Source: Mycobacterium sp. PS03-16 (GTDB taxonomy: Bacteria; Actinomycetota; Actinomycetes; Mycobacteriales; Mycobacteriaceae). From it: a stretch of 64,000 nucleotides of DNA. The DNA lies in assembly GCF_004570325.1 (NCBI RefSeq), contig NZ_SPQO01000001.1, positions 271,214 through 335,213 of the forward strand. The letters run 5' to 3'. Under the pieces are notes generated by a model, which worked only from the letters and a program-made list of their open reading frames with translations, did no database searches and had not been told where the DNA came from. Every line of letters starts with the position of its first letter. Positions within the stretch are counted from its first letter, which is position 1. Shown piece after piece: positions 51,114-59,696 of the stretch. Both the position numbers and the translations under genes were made by a program.

Positions 51114-53729
51114 ATGAGCAACCATTGGCAGTTGCTCGAGCGCGCCGCGGAACACGATCGTATTCGCTGTGCGCTCAACGGTGCCGAGCATCGGGGGGTG
51201 GTCCTGTTCGGTCCCGCCGGCGTAGGCAAGACGACGCTCGCCCGTACCGCGACCGCGGGCATGGCATCTGTGCACTGGGCTGCCTGCACGGAATCCTCGC
51301 GCAGCATTCCGCTCGGCGCCTTCGCGCCCTGGGTCAAACCGACTTCGGCGCGCGATCCGATCGCTCTGCTCACCTCGGCACGCGAGTCGCTCGAACACGA
51401 CGGCGCGGTCCTCGCCATCGACGATGCGCATCTGCTCGACCAGCTCTCGGCGACACTGCTGCACCAGCTTGCCATGGAAAGCAAGCCGAAGATCATTGCC
51501 ATGATCCGCAGCGGCGAACCGGTACCGGACGCCGTCACCTCGCTGTGGAAGGACGGGCTGCTCGAGCGAATCGAGCTCGGACCGTTCACCAGGTCGCAGT
51601 GTGCATCGCTGGTCGAGGCAGTCCTCGGCGGGACGCTCGAAGGCCTGTCCGCCGACATGATGTGGGCAGCCTCCAACGGCAACCCGCTGTATCTGCGCCA
51701 CCTGGTCGAGGGCGCGCTGGCCGGCGGAACCCTCACGCGGGTCGACGGTGTCTGGCAGCTGCGCGGCCACCCGGCGGTGTCCTCCGGGATGGCCGACCTA
51801 CTCGAAGCGCGGCTGGAACACGCAGGCAACCGGGCGGTTTCGGCGCTCAACATCCTGGCGCTGTGTGAACCGCTCGACCTCGACACGCTGTGCGGATTGG
51901 CCGGGACCGACGCGGTCGACGACGCCGAGAAGCAGGGCCTCATCCGGCTGGTTCGCAGCGGCGATCAGCTCAATGCCTGGATCGCCCATCCACTGTTCGG
52001 CGATGTCATCCAGCACCGCATCGGAACAGCGTCGGTACGGCGGTTGCGCGGCAAGATCGTCGACGTGTTGAAGGAGCGCTCGCTCGACTCGGCCGTCGGA
52101 CGGATCCGCCTTGCCGAGTTGTATCTGGGCAGTGACCGGGTTGCGGACACCGACTTACTGGTCACCGCCGCCAAAGATGCGCTGTCTCTGACGAACCTGC
52201 CGCTCGGCGAGGAGTTCGCCCGTCGCGCGTACGACCGCGACGGCGATCTACGTGCCTGCGGTCTGCTGGCGCGAGCGCTGCTGTGGCAGGGCAGGGCCGC
52301 CGAGGCCGAGGAGGTGCTGGGCCGATTCGACCCCGCCGATCTCGGCGAATCGGATCTGGTGCTGTGGGGCATTCCTCGACTGTCCACGCTGTTCTGGGCG
52401 ATCGGGGACGTGGAGCGGGCACACGGGCTGCTCACCCTTCTGCGCGAGCGCGTGACCAGGCCGGGACTGCGGACGATCGTCGAGGCGGTCGCCGCAGCAA
52501 TGGCGTTGCACGAGAACAGGATCACCGACGGGTTGGCCGCCGCCGAGGCCGTGCTGCGTGATCCGCACGCGTCCGACCAAGCCGTGGACTTCGCGGCCTT
52601 CGGCGCCGGGCTGGCGCTGACCGCTACCGGCCGCGGCACCGCCTTCGAGCCGATCGCCGCACGCTGCCGCCGCGACCTGACGCCGACCGACGGCATGATC
52701 GGCTTCATGATCCGCTACGGCGTGGTGGCGGCCCGGGTGTCGGTGGGTGACCTCGACGGCGCGGACGAGGAGGTGAGGCACTGCACGGGGTTCTCGTCAT
52801 CGGGGCAATTCGTCGGCTGGGCGATCACCAAGATCATGGCGGGGTGTGTCGACGTCTACCGCGGCCGGTTCCCGGCGGCGGTGTCCGAACTCGAGCAGGC
52901 GCTCGCCGCGCTCAACGCGGAGAACTCCATGCCGTGGCGGCTGGTGGGGCGGCTACTGCTGACGCGGGCCTACGCCGCTTTGGGGGACGCTGCGAGCGCC
53001 GAACGGGTCCTCACAGACGCGAAGGAGCATCTCGGCCCGCACATGGCGGTGCACGAGCCGCAGGTGCTCATCGCGCGCGCGTGGGTGGCCGTCGCCCGCG
53101 GATCGATCCGCGGCGCCATCGATCTGGCCCGCGCGGCGGCCGGTCTCGCCCATCGATCTGGACAGTTCGCCGTGGAGGCCGAGGCCCTGCATCACGCGGC
53201 TCGCCTCGGCGACCGCACCGTGGCGGCCCGGTTGGCTGTGCTGGCGCAGCTCGTCGACGGCGCCGTGGTCGACCTGCAGGCCCGGCACGCCGCCGCGGCC
53301 GCGCTGGCCGACGCCGAGGAGCTGTGCGCGGTGAGCCGTGACTTCGAGGGCGCCGGCTACCTGCTGTGGGCGGCGGACGCCGCCGCGCAGGCCGCCGTCG
53401 TCTACGACCACGTCGGGCAGCACCGGCCCGGGTCCGAATCCGCCGCCCGTGCACTGACCCTCGCGGCGCACTGCGGCGGCGCGAGCACCCCGGCGATCAG
53501 AACCGCGGTGCACCCGCTGCCGCTCAGCCTGCGGGAGCAGGAGGTGGCGGCCCTGGTGGCGGAGGGCCTGTCGAACCGGGAAGCCGCCGAGCGTCTGACG
53601 GTGTCGGTACGCACCGTCGAGAACCACATCTACCGGGCGTGCGTGAAACTCGACGTCTCCGACCGCGAGGCGCTGGCCGCGGCGTTCCGGCGGCAGCCCG
53701 CTCGGGTGGAGCGCGGCGAAGTCGAGTAG
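51114..53729 (+). CDS. Large LuxR-type ATPase regulator (LAL family)
   Basis: 871 residues. N-terminal STAND-type NTPase: Walker A GPAGVGKTT at 33-41, Walker B AVLAIDDAHLL near 100. A long helical TPR-like middle follows. The C-terminal LuxR HTH at about 805-865 reads LSLREQEVAALVAEGLSNREAAERLTVSVRTVENHIYRACVKLDVSDREAL. Such regulators bind an inducer or ATP and activate promoters. It lies directly upstream of a second large regulator and near the eCIS operon, so control of that operon is plausible but unproven. Confidence 0.9.
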   Translation: MSNHWQLLERAAEHDRIRCALNGAEHRGVVLFGPAGVGKTTLARTATAGMASVHWAACTESSRSIPLGAFAPWVKPTSARDPIALLTSARESLEHDGAVLAIDDAHLLDQLSATLLHQLAMESKPKIIAMIRSGEPVPDAVTSLWKDGLLERIELGPFTRSQCASLVEAVLGGTLEGLSADMMWAASNGNPLYLRHLVEGALAGGTLTRVDGVWQLRGHPAVSSGMADLLEARLEHAGNRAVSALNILALCEPLDLDTLCGLAGTDAVDDAEKQGLIRLVRSGDQLNAWIAHPLFGDVIQHRIGTASVRRLRGKIVDVLKERSLDSAVGRIRLAELYLGSDRVADTDLLVTAAKDALSLTNLPLGEEFARRAYDRDGDLRACGLLARALLWQGRAAEAEEVLGRFDPADLGESDLVLWGIPRLSTLFWAIGDVERAHGLLTLLRERVTRPGLRTIVEAVAAAMALHENRITDGLAAAEAVLRDPHASDQAVDFAAFGAGLALTATGRGTAFEPIAARCRRDLTPTDGMIGFMIRYGVVAARVSVGDLDGADEEVRHCTGFSSSGQFVGWAITKIMAGCVDVYRGRFPAAVSELEQALAALNAENSMPWRLVGRLLLTRAYAALGDAASAERVLTDAKEHLGPHMAVHEPQVLIARAWVAVARGSIRGAIDLARAAAGLAHRSGQFAVEAEALHHAARLGDRTVAARLAVLAQLVDGAVVDLQARHAAAAALADAEELCAVSRDFEGAGYLLWAADAAAQAAVVYDHVGQHRPGSESAARALTLAAHCGGASTPAIRTAVHPLPLSLREQEVAALVAEGLSNREAAERLTVSVRTVENHIYRACVKLDVSDREALAAAFRRQPARVERGEVE

Positions 53730-53792
53730 TGGGCTACTCATGCCGCGCACCGGACGGCCGCCGACAATGCCTCCAAGGGAGGGTGGAGCGGG

Positions 53793-56441
53793 ATGAACAC
53801 CGGGGTGCGCAGCGACGTCGTGGTGTTCAAAGAGAAGCTGCGGGCACCGGAGGCCGGCGGGCTGGCGCGGGCCCGGCTCGAGAAGTCGTTACTCGACGGC
53901 AAGTCGCGGGTTCTGGATCTGGTGGTCGCGCCCGCAGGTTCGGGGAAGACCACGCTGCTGTCCCGGGTCGCGCACGCCGGCGCGGATCCGGTCGGCTGGT
54001 ACCGGGTCACCGACGACGACGTCTCCGAGCGGCGATTCGTCGCACACCTGGCCGCCGCGCTGCGGCCCATCTGCGGTCCCGTCGAGGGCCACTCGGTCGA
54101 CGCCGTGCTGACCGCGCTCGACGACTGGTCGGGTCCGCACGGGATGGTGATCCTCGACGACCTGCACGAGATCGCCGAGACTTCGGCCGAACGGGCGCTG
54201 CAGCGGTTCGTGACGCTGCGCCCGCGCCGGTTGCAGGTGGTGCTGGGCTCCCGGCGCGTCCCTGACATCAACATCTCCCGGCTTCGGGTGTCCGGACCGC
54301 TGCTCGAGATCGGCAACGACGATCTGCGCTTCCGGACCTGGGAGGTCGAGGAACTGTTCGCCAAGGTGCACGGCCGGCCGCTGCGACCGGAAGCCGCCGC
54401 GGCGCTGACCCGCCGCACCGGCGGATGGGCCGCCGGTCTGCAGTTGTTCCACCTCGCCACCACCGCCCGCAGCGCCGCCGAACGCCATCAGGCGGTGTCC
54501 GAACTCGGGGGTCGCTCCAAGCTGATCCGGTCGTATCTGACCCGCAACGTCCTGCGCGGACTGCCCGAGGACCGCCGCGTCTTCCTGCTGCGCACCTGTG
54601 CCCTGGGCCGGCTGTCGGGCCAGGCCTGCGACGCGCTGCTCAACATCGGCGCGAGCCACCGCATCCTCGAGGATCTCGAACGCGCGCAGCTGTTCACCTC
54701 CACCGACGACGACGGTGTGCACTTCCGCTACCACGAGGTGCTGCAGAGTCACCTCGAGTTGGCACTGGTCGAGGAGTACGGCCCCGACGGCGCGCGTCGC
54801 TGGTATGCCCGCAGCGGCGTGGTGCTCGAATCGCTGGGTGACCTGCGGGCCGCCACCCGGGCGTTCGCGAAAGCCGAGGACTGGGTCGCCGTCTCCCGGC
54901 TGCTCCGCCAGGCCGGCGGCCACGGTCTCGGTGAGGATCTGTTGCCGCCCGCGACGTTTCGGCGCGACGCCTGGCTCGGCCTGGCCAACGCCCGCCGGCT
55001 GGTGCGCGACGGCGCGCTGCAGGCCGCCTGGGAGGCGTACCGCTTCACGCAGAGCTGTTATGACGAACCGCGTTTCAGCGCGATCTGCGCCGCCGAAGCG
55101 CAGGCGGTCGCGGCCTGGCTGCCGACCGCCCGCGGATCCGGCGGCCGGCACTGGAGTCGGATCTTGCGTGACGGATTGCGCGCGGCTCCCGATGTCTGCG
55201 TCCGGGGTCCGGCGGACGCCGAGGCCGGGGTCCGCCTCGCGCGCGGTCTGGCGGCGCTGGTGGCCGGAGAACGGGCGGGTGCCAGGGAGTCGATCGCGTC
55301 GGTGCGGGGCGACGAGAGCGCGGGCCCGGCGGTGTCGATCGCCGCCGAATTGGCGTGGCAGGTGCTCGACGTGCTGGGCGGGGAGGTGGCCGGCGATGCG
55401 GCGCACGCCTTCGAAGACCAAGACGTCGCGGTCCTCGCCGAGGTCAACGGGCTACCGTGGCTCGCCCGCCTGGCGCATGGCCTGCAGCAGGTCGCGCTGG
55501 CCCGGCCCGAGGACGCGACGTGGCGGCTCAACTGCTGCGGCGATCTGATCGCCGCGTGCGACGCACGGGGCGACGTGTGGGGCGCGGCCCTGCTGAGTCT
55601 GGCGGTGGGTCTGCGCAAGAGAAGCTTCGGGATGCCCTCGCCACCCGAACTGGCGGACGCCGCCACGCGCCTGACCGAACTGGACGCTCCGATGCTCGCC
55701 CGCTGGTGTGAGGCACGGTGCACTGCGGAACCGAAGGCTGCGGCGGCGGTTCGCATCCGGTGCTTCGGGGAGTTCCACGTCGACATCGACGGTGTCCGGG
55801 CCGACGTGACCCGGCTGCGCCCGCAGGCCCGCAATGTGCTGCAGCTGCTGGCCCTCGCGCCGGGAGTGGACCATCACCGCGAGTTCCTCGAGGACGTGCT
55901 GTGGCCGGGCGTCTCGCACACCGCTGCGTGCCATCGACTGCAGGTGGCGGTGTCCAGTGTCCGCAGCCTGCTCGAGGACGGCGCGGTCACCGTGCAGCGC
56001 CGTGGGGAGGCCTACCGGCTGGCGCTGCCGCCGCATTCGACGGTCGATGTCGCGGACTTCCGCGCAGCGCTGGCGGCGGCGGCCACCGCGTCGGCGAAAG
56101 GCGACGTCGACGGGCGGATGGCGGCACGCCGTCGGGCGTTGGCACTGTACGGCGGTGACCTGCTGCCCGGCGTGCACGCCGAGCCCGTCGACGGTGAACG
56201 TCAGCGGCTACGGCGTGCTGCCGCGTCTGCGGCGGCGAGCCTGGCGGCGGACCACCGTGCGCGCGGCGACGGTGGGGAGGCGCTCGCCGCGGCGCAACTG
56301 TCGGTGGACCTCGATCCGTACCAGGACGGCCCGTGGCTGCTCATGGCCGAACTGCACGAATCGGGCGGCGACACCAGCGCCGCCGAATTGACCCGGCGCG
56401 AACACGCCCGACTTCAGGCGGAACTGACTGCGGGACTGTGA
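53793..56441 (+). CDS. NTPase-BTAD regulator (MalT/AfsR-like)
   Basis: 882 residues, ATG with a GGAGGGTGGAG region upstream. Walker A APAGSGKTT at 46-54, Walker B GMVILDDLHEI, and a MalT-type WAAGLQLFHLA segment. From about 650 a winged-helix-like domain (VRIRCFGEFHVDIDG, LRPQARNVLQLLALAP, CHRLQVAVSSVRSLL) is followed by a BTAD domain at about 751-882 (RRALALYGGDLLPG, SVDLDPYQDGPWLLMAELH). It is arranged unlike the LuxR paralogue upstream. The last 28 bp overlap the convergent eCIS tail-protein gene. Confidence 0.88.
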   Translation: MNTGVRSDVVVFKEKLRAPEAGGLARARLEKSLLDGKSRVLDLVVAPAGSGKTTLLSRVAHAGADPVGWYRVTDDDVSERRFVAHLAAALRPICGPVEGHSVDAVLTALDDWSGPHGMVILDDLHEIAETSAERALQRFVTLRPRRLQVVLGSRRVPDINISRLRVSGPLLEIGNDDLRFRTWEVEELFAKVHGRPLRPEAAAALTRRTGGWAAGLQLFHLATTARSAAERHQAVSELGGRSKLIRSYLTRNVLRGLPEDRRVFLLRTCALGRLSGQACDALLNIGASHRILEDLERAQLFTSTDDDGVHFRYHEVLQSHLELALVEEYGPDGARRWYARSGVVLESLGDLRAATRAFAKAEDWVAVSRLLRQAGGHGLGEDLLPPATFRRDAWLGLANARRLVRDGALQAAWEAYRFTQSCYDEPRFSAICAAEAQAVAAWLPTARGSGGRHWSRILRDGLRAAPDVCVRGPADAEAGVRLARGLAALVAGERAGARESIASVRGDESAGPAVSIAAELAWQVLDVLGGEVAGDAAHAFEDQDVAVLAEVNGLPWLARLAHGLQQVALARPEDATWRLNCCGDLIAACDARGDVWGAALLSLAVGLRKRSFGMPSPPELADAATRLTELDAPMLARWCEARCTAEPKAAAAVRIRCFGEFHVDIDGVRADVTRLRPQARNVLQLLALAPGVDHHREFLEDVLWPGVSHTAACHRLQVAVSSVRSLLEDGAVTVQRRGEAYRLALPPHSTVDVADFRAALAAAATASAKGDVDGRMAARRRALALYGGDLLPGVHAEPVDGERQRLRRAAASAAASLAADHRARGDGGEALAAAQLSVDLDPYQDGPWLLMAELHESGGDTSAAELTRREHARLQAELTAGL

Positions 56442-56962
56442 GCTTCGCGGGCCACCGCCTCCACCCTGTGCGGCAGGTGTGCGGGTTTGACCGATCCCAC
56501 GATGGCGTCCAGCCGGCGCAGGTCGACGTCGTCGGGGGCGTCGGTGATCACCCGGACGAGAAGCACGTGCTCCGCGCCGGGCCGGGCAGGTCCGGCCGCG
56601 CCGGGGTCGACGATCTCCACCTCCTGATCGGTGACGGCGTTGACGGCGGCGCGGATGCTGCGCACCGTGCCGCGCCACGGCAGCAGCGCGGTGGCCGACA
56701 GCAGCAGTTCGCGGCGGCGATGGATGTCGAGGTGGCCGTCGAAGGTCACGCCGACCCACCCGGCCAACCAGTCCAGCATGTCTTCCGGGGTGGTGCCCGG
56801 GTCCAGATAGGCGGTGAACCCGTCGAGGATCGCGAACACCGGTGCCAACAGATCATCGAACACCTCGCACAAGATCTGCGTCGTCGCGTCGTCCCGGTAG
56901 ACGCCGGGCATGGTGTCCAGCAGGGGGTACGGAGACACCGGATCGCTGCTACGTTCGCGCAT
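56414..56962 (-). CDS. eCIS/phage tail protein I-like baseplate component
   Basis: 182 residues from the ATG at 56962, which overlaps the upstream stop (TGATG). Characteristic features: PLLDTMPGVYRDD, FDDLLAPVFAILDGFTAYLDPGTTPEDMLDWLAGWVG, then RRELLLSATALLPWRGTVRSIRAAVNAVT. This matches the gpI-like tail protein found after baseplate J in contractile injection loci. It is the most downstream eCIS gene seen here. It overlaps the 3' end of the BTAD regulator by 28 bp. Confidence 0.85.
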   Translation of the reverse strand: MRERSSDPVSPYPLLDTMPGVYRDDATTQILCEVFDDLLAPVFAILDGFTAYLDPGTTPEDMLDWLAGWVGVTFDGHLDIHRRRELLLSATALLPWRGTVRSIRAAVNAVTDQEVEIVDPGAAGPARPGAEHVLLVRVITDAPDDVDLRRLDAIVGSVKPAHLPHRVEAVAREAHSPAVSSA

Positions 56963-58923
56963 CACCGGCTCCACTGCACCTTGTGCCGGTGCGAGAACAC
57001 CAGCGCGTCGGGCTCGAGCACCAGCGTCTCCACCGGATCGTCGCGGCTGCCGGTGAGGGGATCGGCCGGATACAGCTCCAGCTCCACCTCTTCGGCCATG
57101 TCCACCCCGGGAATCCAGGCCAGCGCGGCGGCGAGCTCATGCCGCTGCACCGGGCGGCCGATCGGCCAGCCCGTGCCCGACTGCCCGCCGAGGAGCGGGT
57201 GCAGCACCCGGTTGAGCGCACGCTGCACGTCGGCGCTCAGCGTGGCCCGCTGGTACCCGGGCAGCGGGCTCAGCGTCGCCACGACGGTCAACCCCTGATA
57301 GGTCGGTTCGCGGACCCGGATGCGGGTGCCGGCCAGTTTCCGGTCGGCGAGGTAGGCCTCGATGCGCGCCCGGGTGTCGGGCGGCAGGTCGAGATCCTCA
57401 CGGCGTACCGCGCACAGGTCGTCGCTCGAGACGTTCGGCACCACCAGCAGCCGGATGAGGCCAGCCTGAGCAGGTTCGGTGGGCGTCAGGCAGTGCACCC
57501 GGGCGATTCCGGGCGCCGCCTCGCGGGCCAGTTCCTCGAAGTCCTCGGCGGTCACGGCCCGTCCGCGCGACCGGATCAGCAGGGGACCGCGAATCTTGGC
57601 GTCGTCGATGGTCTCGGTCGGGGCCCCACCGGCTGCGGCCCGCCGGTTCTCGACCCGCGACACATAGGGGACGCTGGTCTTGAGGACGTGGATGGCACCT
57701 CGGCGGACGTTGCCGGCCGCACCGCCGCCGGTGCGGTAGGCCATCATTCGTAGCGCCGCCCCCTTCGGCGGCACCTTGCCGTACTGGGTGAGTGAGCCGT
57801 CCGCCTCGCGGACCGCGGGCCCGAACACCACCGCGCCGTCCACGGCGTCGATGTGAAAATGCGGGCTGTTCTTCGTCGAGTCGGCGAAGGTCTCAACGGC
57901 CTGCCAGTCGGTGCTGTCTCCGTTGCTGGTCACCGATAAGGCGGTACCGGTCCACGGCAGCACGGGGTGGTGTTTGAGCGGGAGCCGTTGCGCCGCGGCG
58001 CCATCGGACACACCGAGGGCCTCGTCGCGGATCACCCTGCCGTGCACGATCGGCACGGTGCCGCCGATGGTGGCGGCCGTGATCGAGTTGATCAGCGGCG
58101 ATTCGCTGTAGGTGTCCTGACCGGGTGTCGGCGCGAGAAGTTTGCACCGCAACCAGCCGCGGCGGGTGTTCGGCAGGGATTCCGGCGCGGCCAGCGCGTG
58201 GGACCGAGGAATGTGCAGGACGACGTCGCCGGGCTGGTTGAACGCCTTGGTCTCGTCCCGGTCGACCTCGCAGGGCTGCCAACCGCCGGGTTCGGTCCAC
58301 GCCTCCCACACATACGGCGGGTCGGTCGGATCGACGCCGACGCCGGAGACCTGACAGACGATTCGCAGCAACACCGCACAACTCGGTACGGCCCGATTGA
58401 GGCCGATGAGCAGCGCGTCGCCCGGGGTGGGCAGCGACGAGAAACAGGGGAATCCGGCTCCCGGAGCCGGGTTCTCGCGGTCCACCGGGATGCCGCCCGC
58501 GGACACCGTCGCCACCTGACCGGACTCCAGCGTGCACGGGATGATGTCGAGTTGCTCGGTCGTGGAGAACACCACCGGCTCTTCGACGTCGGTGCGGTCC
58601 GTGCTGATCTCGATGCCGTCGCGCACCTTGACGGTCTGCGGCTGGGGTGCCGACAGCCAGAACGTCGCCTCGCCGTGGGCGGCGCCGGGCGGGCGCAGTT
58701 CCAGCCCCAGCAGTTCGAGGAACTTGAGGTAGTGGCGGTCGGGCACCCGGTTGAGCCGGTAGATCAACTGGTCGAGCATCATCGCGACGGTCTCGACCAG
58801 GGTGATGCCCGGGTCGGAGATGTTGTGCTCGGACCATTCCGGACACCGGCGCTGGATGTGGCGGCGGGCGTCGTCCACGAGGTCCTGAAAAGCTCGGTCG
58901 TCGAGTCGCGGGATGGGCAGCAT
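56962..58923 (-). CDS. Baseplate J-like (gp6-type) wedge protein of eCIS
   Basis: 653 residues, ATG with AAAGGTGG upstream. It opens with DRAFQDLVDDARRHIQRRCPEW and HNISDPGITLVETVAMMLDQLIYRLNRVPDRHYLKFLELLG, the standard start of Afp11/baseplate J proteins, and ends with the J core (GRAVTAEDFEELAREAAPGIARVHC, PTYQGLTVVATLSPLPGY). It forms the baseplate wedge that triggers sheath contraction. It is 1 bp from gp25 and overlaps the tail-I gene. Confidence 0.9.
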   Translation of the reverse strand: MLPIPRLDDRAFQDLVDDARRHIQRRCPEWSEHNISDPGITLVETVAMMLDQLIYRLNRVPDRHYLKFLELLGLELRPPGAAHGEATFWLSAPQPQTVKVRDGIEISTDRTDVEEPVVFSTTEQLDIIPCTLESGQVATVSAGGIPVDRENPAPGAGFPCFSSLPTPGDALLIGLNRAVPSCAVLLRIVCQVSGVGVDPTDPPYVWEAWTEPGGWQPCEVDRDETKAFNQPGDVVLHIPRSHALAAPESLPNTRRGWLRCKLLAPTPGQDTYSESPLINSITAATIGGTVPIVHGRVIRDEALGVSDGAAAQRLPLKHHPVLPWTGTALSVTSNGDSTDWQAVETFADSTKNSPHFHIDAVDGAVVFGPAVREADGSLTQYGKVPPKGAALRMMAYRTGGGAAGNVRRGAIHVLKTSVPYVSRVENRRAAAGGAPTETIDDAKIRGPLLIRSRGRAVTAEDFEELAREAAPGIARVHCLTPTEPAQAGLIRLLVVPNVSSDDLCAVRREDLDLPPDTRARIEAYLADRKLAGTRIRVREPTYQGLTVVATLSPLPGYQRATLSADVQRALNRVLHPLLGGQSGTGWPIGRPVQRHELAAALAWIPGVDMAEEVELELYPADPLTGSRDDPVETLVLEPDALVFSHRHKVQWSR

Positions 58924-58924
58924 G

Positions 58925-59365
58925 TCAACCACCTTTGAGCGCCGGATGTGTCGACGAGGTAACCGGTGTCGGCTCGTCGGGGATGGCGTAGAACGGGAAG
59001 ACCAAGTTGCGGTCGTCGTTGTCGCCGCGGATGCGGTACTGCACGTCGACGTAGAACGTGCCGTAGTCGGCCTGGCTGTAGCCCACCCGCACGTTGGTGA
59101 CGTCGATGCGTGGCTCCCACTGCTCGAGTGCCGCTCGCACGTCGTTGGCGATCGCGGCGGCCGTGGCCGCATTGGTCAGCGAGAACAGGTGATCGTGGAT
59201 GCGGCAGCCGAATTCCGGGCGCATCGGACGTTCGCCCGGAGTGGTGCGCAGGATCAGCTCGATGGCCTGCTCGATGTCCCGGCTGCCGGTGGCCAGCGCG
59301 ACCGACCCGGTGGCGTCGATCTTGACCGGGAAGTTCCAGCCGGCGCCGACGAAGTCGATGGACAT
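58925..59365 (-). CDS. GPW/gp25-family baseplate protein of eCIS
   Basis: 146 residues from the ATG at 59365 with GAGGAA upstream. Hallmarks: DIEQAIELILRTTPGERPMRPEFGCRIHDHLFS (30-62) and EPRIDVTNVRVGYS. gp25-like proteins link the baseplate to the first sheath ring. The order PAAR-gp25-J is that of Afp/PVC-type loci, with PAAR and gp25 in swapped order relative to Afp9/Afp10. Confidence 0.92.
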   Translation of the reverse strand: MSIDFVGAGWNFPVKIDATGSVALATGSRDIEQAIELILRTTPGERPMRPEFGCRIHDHLFSLTNAATAAAIANDVRAALEQWEPRIDVTNVRVGYSQADYGTFYVDVQYRIRGDNDDRNLVFPFYAIPDEPTPVTSSTHPALKGG

Positions 59366-59394
59366 GGTGTTCCTCGCGGGACTTGCGGTGGGCA

Positions 59395-59682
59395 TCAGGG
59401 GCCGCCGATCAGGACGTCGACGGCGCCGGGTGGCAGCACCGGAGCCGAGCAGCCGGCGAGGTCGCCGACTCGCAGGGCGGGTTTGCCGCCGATGAGCACG
59501 GTGGGGCATCCGGGCCCGGCCATCGGGCTCGGCGGGTGGGAGGCCGGCGGTGGCATCGAGCAGGTGTGGAGGTCGCCGAGAACGGCGGCGGGCTTGCCGC
59601 CGATCAGCACGCTCGGCACTCCCGGCCCGGTGATGATCCCGGGATGGCCGGTGGGGTCGCCGACGCGGGCGGCTGCAGGCAT
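59395..59682 (-). CDS. PAAR-like spike tip protein
   Basis: 95 residues with two internal repeats: VGDPTGHP...VPSVLIGGKPAAVLGDLHTC and CPTVLIGGKPALRVGDLAGC. This is the PAAR/DUF4280-like metal-binding cone that caps a VgrG-type spike. The His and Cys residues in each repeat (HTC, GC) are probable zinc ligands. It sits between the VgrG-like and gp25 genes. Confidence 0.9.
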   Translation of the reverse strand: MPAAARVGDPTGHPGIITGPGVPSVLIGGKPAAVLGDLHTCSMPPPASHPPSPMAGPGCPTVLIGGKPALRVGDLAGCSAPVLPPGAVDVLIGGP

Positions 59683-59696
59683 GGCCGGTCCTCCTC

